Made by a program: the position numbers and the translations under genes. Of a stretch of DNA of 8,854 nucleotides, positions 6,035 through 8,854 are shown piece by piece. The notes under the pieces are model-generated. The model was not told the origin of the DNA and searched no databases. It saw only the letters and a program-made list of their open reading frames with translations. The stretch's first letter is position 1. The number at the start of each line of letters is the position of its first letter. Origin of the DNA: CAVSUR01 sp052143655 (GTDB lineage Bacteria > Actinomycetota > Actinomycetes > Streptosporangiales > Streptosporangiaceae); NCBI GenBank assembly GCA_052143655.1, contig JBKQSL010000373.1, positions 1 through 8,854 of the forward strand. The letters run 5' to 3'.

Positions 6035-6377
6035 ATGGACCTGGCCGAGACCGGCGAGGGCGCACTGGCGCGGGCCATGCTGGAGTTCTTCGCCGCTGGC
6101 GGCCAGGGGTTCGACGGGCACCGCGAGCCGAGGGATATCGGCGCTGAGTCGTTCAAGTGGGACGTGGTCCGCGACGTTGCCCGGCAGGTGGCTAAGCGGC
6201 ATCACGTCCGGCTCGACGCGGTCCGCGGGTTCGCGGTGAAAACTGCTGGTCGAGGGCATCTGGTTCGCGGGCTTCGGCCCGGGCGCGACGGCCTGCTCGG
6301 TGGCCTGCGCGCAGGACCCGCAGACTGCCCGGCTGGTGCTCACCGAGGCGTTCGAGTCCGGGCTGGCCGGGCGCTGA
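6035..6377 (+). pseudogene. Unrecognised small protein gene with a one-base frameshift
   Basis: From ATG 6035 the frame gives a plausible protein (DLAETGEG, ARAMLEFFAAGGQGFDGH, FKWDVVRDVARQVAKRHHV, GFAVK) up to an AAAA run at 6239-6242. One frame on, the sequence continues naturally as LLVEGIWFAGFGPGATACSV, QTARLVLTEAFESGLAGR and a TGA at 6375-6377. Removing one A would join both parts into 113 residues. I do not recognise the family. It follows the GNAT gene by 40 bases on the same strand and could be co-transcribed. The start is uncertain (ATG 6077 and an upstream TTG at 5954 are alternatives). The lesion may be true decay or an indel error in the assembly. Confidence 0.5.
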
Positions 6378-6380
6378 CCT

Positions 6381-6406
6381 GGTCTCGGGCCGTCTGCGGC
6401 CAGACC
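6381..6406. terminator. Hairpin between two convergent genes
   Basis: GGTCT (6381-6385) pairs with AGACC (6402-6406), with GGCC/GGCC inside. It sits between the ends of the plus-strand frameshifted gene (6377) and the minus-strand MBL gene (6440) and may serve both. Confidence 0.45.
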
Positions 6407-6439
6407 GGGCGATGTGCACCGGCTGGGCGGGACGGCCCG

Positions 6440-7258
6440 TTATGAATCGTCGTCGTCCAGCGCGAAACGCAGGTAGCGCTCCGCGGACCTGCGGACGGCG
6501 GCGGCGCCGTCCGAGCCGACCACCCGCCGCCACCACGCACCGTAAATCCGGTCGAACGCCAGCGGCTCGACCAGCGTGAGCGCGCGGCGGATCGTGCGCG
6601 GCCGCTCCGGGATGAGGTTGGGATAGCTGCGCATGAAGCTGACCCACCTGCGGTCCTGCACGACGGTGAAGATGTCGCCGGAAAACAGCGCGCCCGCGCC
6701 GTCCGGGCCGGACGCCCAGTGCAGCACCTGGCCGCCGTCGAAGTGCACGCCCGCGTTGACGAGGGTAAGGCCGTCGCCGATCTGCCTGGTGTCGCCTTCC
6801 CAGAACACGACCGAGTTGTCCGGCCGGGCCACCCACTTGCGGTCGCTGGCGTGGATGTAAACCGGGGCCCCGAACGCGTGCGCCCATTCGGTCATCGAGC
6901 CGTAGAAATGCGGGTGCGAGATCGCGACCGCGCTGATCCCGCCGAGGTCGCGGACCCGCGCGACCAGATCGTCGTCAAGGTAGGTGATTGAGTCCCACAG
7001 GACGTTCCCGCCCGGGGCCTGGATCAGCAGGGCGCGCTGGCCGATGGCGGTGGGAGGTTCGGCGCCGATGCCGAGCACGCCGGGGCCCTCCTGCTCGATC
7101 CGCCCGTCGTGCCCGGCGGCCTGCAGTTCGCGCAGCGTGGTCCACTGCTGGCCGTCCCAGCCGACATACTGGCGCTCGTCATCGCACACCGGGCAGTTGG
7201 CGCGCGGCGCCCCGTACTGGACACCGCAGGTCTGGCAGATCGGCAGGTCGAGCTCCAC
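6440..7258 (-). CDS. MBL-fold metallo-hydrolase-like protein with N-terminal zinc ribbon
   Basis: A 272-residue protein from GTG 7258. Residues 8-25 form a zinc ribbon (CQTC...CPVC, ten residues between the pairs). The rest is a metallo-beta-lactamase fold: ALLIQAPGGNVLWDS (76-90), AVAISHPHFYGSMTEW (110-125), a third metal-motif His at H172 in VHFDGG, and D195 in LFSGDIF. The standard HxHxDH motif is reduced to H115-P-H117-F-Y-G, so the Asp and third His are absent, and no late metal His is evident. MBL proteins hydrolyse many kinds of substrate; this one's is unknown. The upstream frame is open for over 100 residues, but that stretch is a shadow of the thioesterase gene. A -10-like TATACC lies six bases before GTG, which fits a leaderless transcript. 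It is the second gene of a likely unit with the thioesterase-like gene 74 bases upstream. Confidence 0.85.
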   Translation of the reverse strand: MELDLPICQTCGVQYGAPRANCPVCDDERQYVGWDGQQWTTLRELQAAGHDGRIEQEGPGVLGIGAEPPTAIGQRALLIQAPGGNVLWDSITYLDDDLVARVRDLGGISAVAISHPHFYGSMTEWAHAFGAPVYIHASDRKWVARPDNSVVFWEGDTRQIGDGLTLVNAGVHFDGGQVLHWASGPDGAGALFSGDIFTVVQDRRWVSFMRSYPNLIPERPRTIRRALTLVEPLAFDRIYGAWWRRVVGSDGAAAVRRSAERYLRFALDDDDS

Positions 7259-7278
7259 CCTGCAGGTATATCCCAGCC

Positions 7279-7316
7279 CCGGACGGACGCAGCGGCCGGG
7301 ACCGGCCGCAGTCCGG
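7279..7316. repeat. Inverted repeat between the thioesterase-like and MBL genes
   Basis: GCGGCCGG (7292-7299) and CCGGCCGC (7302-7309) form an 8 bp palindrome with two central bases, flanked by CCGGAC (7279-7284) and GTCCGG (7311-7316). It lies between the stop of the thioesterase-like gene and the MBL start. It could be a terminator for the former or an operator for the latter; the sequence does not decide. Confidence 0.45.
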
Positions 7317-7332
7317 CGCGGGCAGTTCAGCC

Positions 7333-8118
7333 TCAGCGCGGGGTAATGAGCAGGGTCTGCAGACCGACGCCGAACGACCCGCTGGCATCGGACAGCGCGG
7401 TCTGTGCCACCCCCGTCCCGGTGTCCCCCACGTTCGTCACCGCATCCAGCAGGATCCACTCGCCGACCGGGTCTCGGTGCAGCGCCACCGACAGCTCGAC
7501 GTTGATGAACAGGAAGTGCATCGGATCCAGGACCGAGCTGACGCCGCTGCCAGAATCCGCGACGAGCATGGTCCGGCAGGCGGGCGAGGGTTCCTCCCCC
7601 GCGACGAGCGGGATCCGCGGCCGGGTCCACGCGGCGGCGCGCGCAGCCGTGTCGAACCCGCCGGTCACGAAGCGCCACTCGATCGCCGCCAGGTAGCCGT
7701 CCATGTATCCGCCGGGGAACACCGGCAGCGGGTGCTCGTCCGGGATCGGCGGCAGCTGCGGCTCCGGCGGCCGCGCATGCTCGGGCAGCCCGGCCGAGGA
7801 CAGCGCGATCCGCCAGCCTCGGGCATGCAGCACGTCCTGGCCCTGGGCCTGCATCATGGTCTCGAACAGCGCCACCCGCCGGCCCGCCCGGACCGTGCGC
7901 GTCGTCAGGGTTAGCTCGCCGAGCGGCACCGGCCGCAGGATGTCGACGGTCACCCGGGCCAGCCGCTGGGTCCCGTCAGCCTCGTGCCGCTCTAGTTCCC
8001 GGGTCGCCAGCGCCGACGGCGGGCCGCCATGCTGGGCATCCTCGCTCCACGGCCCGGCAGTAGCCCCGGTGGCGAGGAAGGCACCGGGCCCGAGGGGCTC
8101 GAAGAACGCGTTCTGCAC
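7333..8118 (-). CDS. Acyl-CoA thioesterase-like protein (double hotdog)
   Basis: A 261-residue protein from GTG 8118. The N-terminal hotdog (about 1-110) has GPWSEDAQHGGPPSALA (22-38), the usual signature of this superfamily, followed by RVTVDILRPVPLGELTL and FETMMQAQGQDVLHARGW. The C-terminal hotdog contains DPMHFLFINVELSVALHRDP, GEWILLDAVTNVG and GVGLQTLLITPR. Such proteins hydrolyse acyl-CoA thioesters; the substrate cannot be read here. The frame is open to 8445, but the extra part runs antisense through tRNA-Lys, and family similarity begins at about residue 4, so GTG 8118 is preferred. The ribosome site is weak. It lies upstream of the MBL gene on the same strand, and the pair may act together on acyl esters or thioesters, which is inference. 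Confidence 0.88.
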   Translation of the reverse strand: MQNAFFEPLGPGAFLATGATAGPWSEDAQHGGPPSALATRELERHEADGTQRLARVTVDILRPVPLGELTLTTRTVRAGRRVALFETMMQAQGQDVLHARGWRIALSSAGLPEHARPPEPQLPPIPDEHPLPVFPGGYMDGYLAAIEWRFVTGGFDTAARAAAWTRPRIPLVAGEEPSPACRTMLVADSGSGVSSVLDPMHFLFINVELSVALHRDPVGEWILLDAVTNVGDTGTGVAQTALSDASGSFGVGLQTLLITPR

Positions 8119-8261
8119 GGGACGGGACGTTACTCCGCGAGTGCTGGGCGGCTCCCGCTGCGGGTCCCTGCTGCGAGCCTGGATCGCCGTGGGGGCAGCC
8201 AGTCGGCCGCCGGAGTCGGTACGCTTCGTCCGATGGCGCAGTACCGTCCGGTCCGCGCCGC

Positions 8262-8336
8262 GGGGCGTTAGCTCAATGGTAGAGCAGCGGACTTTTAATC
8301 CGTGGGTTCTGGGTTCGAGCCCCAGGCGCCCCACCA
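8262..8336 (+). tRNA. tRNA-Lys (anticodon TTT) with encoded CCA
   Basis: A full cloverleaf: acceptor GGGGCGT/GCGCCCC, D stem GCTC/GAGC, anticodon stem GCGGA/TCCGT with loop CTTTTAA (anticodon TTT), T stem CTGGG/CCCAG with loop TTCGAGC, discriminator A and CCA at 8334-8336. A weak -10 (TACCGT, 8242-8247) lies just upstream. It stands alone, divergent from the thioesterase-like gene. No integrase is next to it. Confidence 0.97.
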
Positions 8337-8494
8337 TCTCTGAGCTGCAGCGATCCTTCTCGTTCCGCCCCGCGCTCGGGCGTGTCATGGAACCAGCGAG
8401 TCCGCGGCTTCTGCGCACCCAATGCACAGAATGCCCAACGCTCAATTACGCGCTGTGACTGACCTCGGGTTCCTGCAGCCGGCCAGACCGGCCG

Positions 8495-8535
8495 CCGCTC
8501 AGGCCGCGGGCAGCCCCGGCGAGCCGCCTGAGCGG
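8495..8535. terminator. Strong hairpin between tRNA-Lys and the antitoxin operon
   Basis: A perfect 10 bp stem, CCGCTCAGGC (8495-8504) with GCCTGAGCGG (8526-8535), closes a 21-base loop that can itself fold (CGGG with CCCG). No T tract follows. It may end transcription coming from tRNA-Lys and so insulate the toxin-antitoxin locus. Confidence 0.55.
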
Positions 8536-8630
8536 ACGACTGTTGTCGGTGCGGCTTGACGGAACGGTTCAGACCTGGGAACTATGCACCAGCGGCAGCA
8601 CCGGGGCACTGTAAACCGCAGCGCGGAAGC

Positions 8631-8648
8631 GGTACTATATCTTGTACC
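8631..8648 (+). promoter_or_regulatory. Probable antitoxin operator with overlapping -10 element
   Basis: GGTAC (8631-8635) and GTACC (8644-8648) form an inverted repeat with an 8-base spacer; TATATC (8636-8641) in the middle is a good -10 candidate. The core GTAC recalls the TGTACA palindromes bound by YefM-YoeB upstream of the E. coli operon. Binding here would block the promoter, giving autorepression by the toxin-antitoxin complex. No clear -35 is seen. A GGAGGG ribosome site follows at 8655-8660. Confidence 0.55.
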
Positions 8649-8670
8649 ACTTCTGGAGGGCTGGACTGTC

Positions 8671-8854
8671 ATGTCGATCACCGCGAGCGAGGCGCGCAAG
8701 GGGCTATTCCCGTTGATCAAAAAGGTGAATGAGGACCACGACGCGATCGAGATCGTCTCCAGGCACGGCAACGCCTTCCTCGTCTCCGCCGAGGACTACG
8801 CCGCCCTGCGCGAGGGCGCCTACCTGCTGCGCTCGCCGGCCAACGCCCGCCGGC
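8671..8854 (+). CDS. yefM: YefM/Phd-family antitoxin of a type II toxin-antitoxin system (3' end beyond window)
   Basis: The first 61 residues of a YefM-type antitoxin are visible from ATG 8671, which has a GGAGGG site ten bases upstream. MSITASEARKGLFPLIKKVN is the dimerisation and DNA-binding start of the family, followed by DAIEIVSRHGNAFLVSAEDY and the beginning of the helix that leads to the toxin-binding tail (LLRSPANARR). Usual length is about 80-90 residues, so roughly two thirds is present. The protein neutralises an RNase toxin of the YoeB/Txe type and represses its own operon. The toxin gene should follow directly to the right, which cannot be seen here. Confidence 0.92.
   Translation, partial: MSITASEARKGLFPLIKKVNEDHDAIEIVSRHGNAFLVSAEDYAALREGAYLLRSPANARR

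Larger units (their letters stand above)
8337..8670. other. Intergenic region between tRNA-Lys and the antitoxin gene
   Basis: No convincing gene is present. A 34-codon GTG frame at 8455-8559 has no ribosome site and is cut through by a strong hairpin (8495-8535). The right-hand 40 bases hold the antitoxin promoter, operator and ribosome site. The rest shows nothing I can name. Confidence 0.6.

Noticed and set aside
7259..7678. Longer MBL protein reaching 7678
   Set aside because: The added part overlaps the well-supported thioesterase-like gene in a different frame and has no domain signal.
8262..8336. tRNA-Lys as an integration site in this window
   Set aside because: No integrase or repeated tRNA 3' segment lies next to it, so there is no sign of use.
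8119..8445. N-terminal extension of the thioesterase-like protein to ATG 8445
   Set aside because: It runs antisense through tRNA-Lys (GLEPRTHGLKVRCSTIELTPRG type sequence), and family similarity starts only near GTG 8118.
8455..8559. Small GTG frame of 34 residues before the antitoxin gene
   Set aside because: No ribosome site, Ala/Pro-rich, and most of its length is occupied by a strong hairpin.
1..8854. CRISPR array or complete insertion sequence
   Set aside because: I saw no regularly spaced repeats of array length and no transposase gene or terminal inverted repeats.

Overview
High-GC DNA with actinobacterial gene families, actinobacterial-style GTG starts and the tRNA order Glu-Asp-Phe, which is common in actinomycetes. 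The window is chromosome from a member of the Actinomycetota; genus cannot be read from it. It holds the right-hand end of an integrated mobile element, a small tRNA cluster, ordinary metabolic genes, several broken genes, and the start of a toxin-antitoxin locus.

Positions 1-2730: end of an integrative element of the actinomycete (pSAM2/pMEA) type. In order: the last codons of an unidentified gene, a replication initiator (RepSA-like, rolling-circle type) that lacks its N-terminus and carries a one-base frameshift, a 59-residue MerR-type excisionase, and an intact 432-residue tyrosine integrase. The three frames overlap by a few bases, as in a rep-xis-int operon. A strong hairpin follows int, then the 3' end of a tRNA-Phe gene on the opposite strand. 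That layout is expected when tRNA-Phe is the attachment site. The other end of the element lies outside the window.

Positions 2732-3102: tRNA-Phe(GAA), tRNA-Asp(GTC) and tRNA-Glu(TTC), transcribed leftwards as Glu-Asp-Phe from one recognisable promoter.

Positions 3215-3975 (minus strand): a collapsed membrane-protein pseudogene with an in-frame stop, then a small PspC-domain membrane protein. Positions 4070-5242 (plus): a complete acyl-CoA dehydrogenase of the glutaryl-CoA dehydrogenase type, divergent from the PspC gene. Positions 5318-6377 (plus): a truncated GNAT-associated protein, a small complete GNAT acetyltransferase overlapping it by ATGA, and an unrecognised frameshifted gene.

Positions 6440-8118 (minus): a likely two-gene unit of a double-hotdog acyl-CoA thioesterase-like protein followed by a metallo-beta-lactamase-fold protein with an N-terminal zinc ribbon and a non-standard metal motif. 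Positions 8262-8336: tRNA-Lys(TTT) with encoded CCA. Positions 8337-8670 are non-coding apart from a strong hairpin and the promoter/operator of a YefM-type antitoxin gene that runs off the right edge.

I see no CRISPR array, no complete insertion sequence and no clear undescribed system. The most notable points are the decayed element at tRNA-Phe, repeats at its end, the altered metal site of the MBL protein, and four broken genes in under 9 kb.
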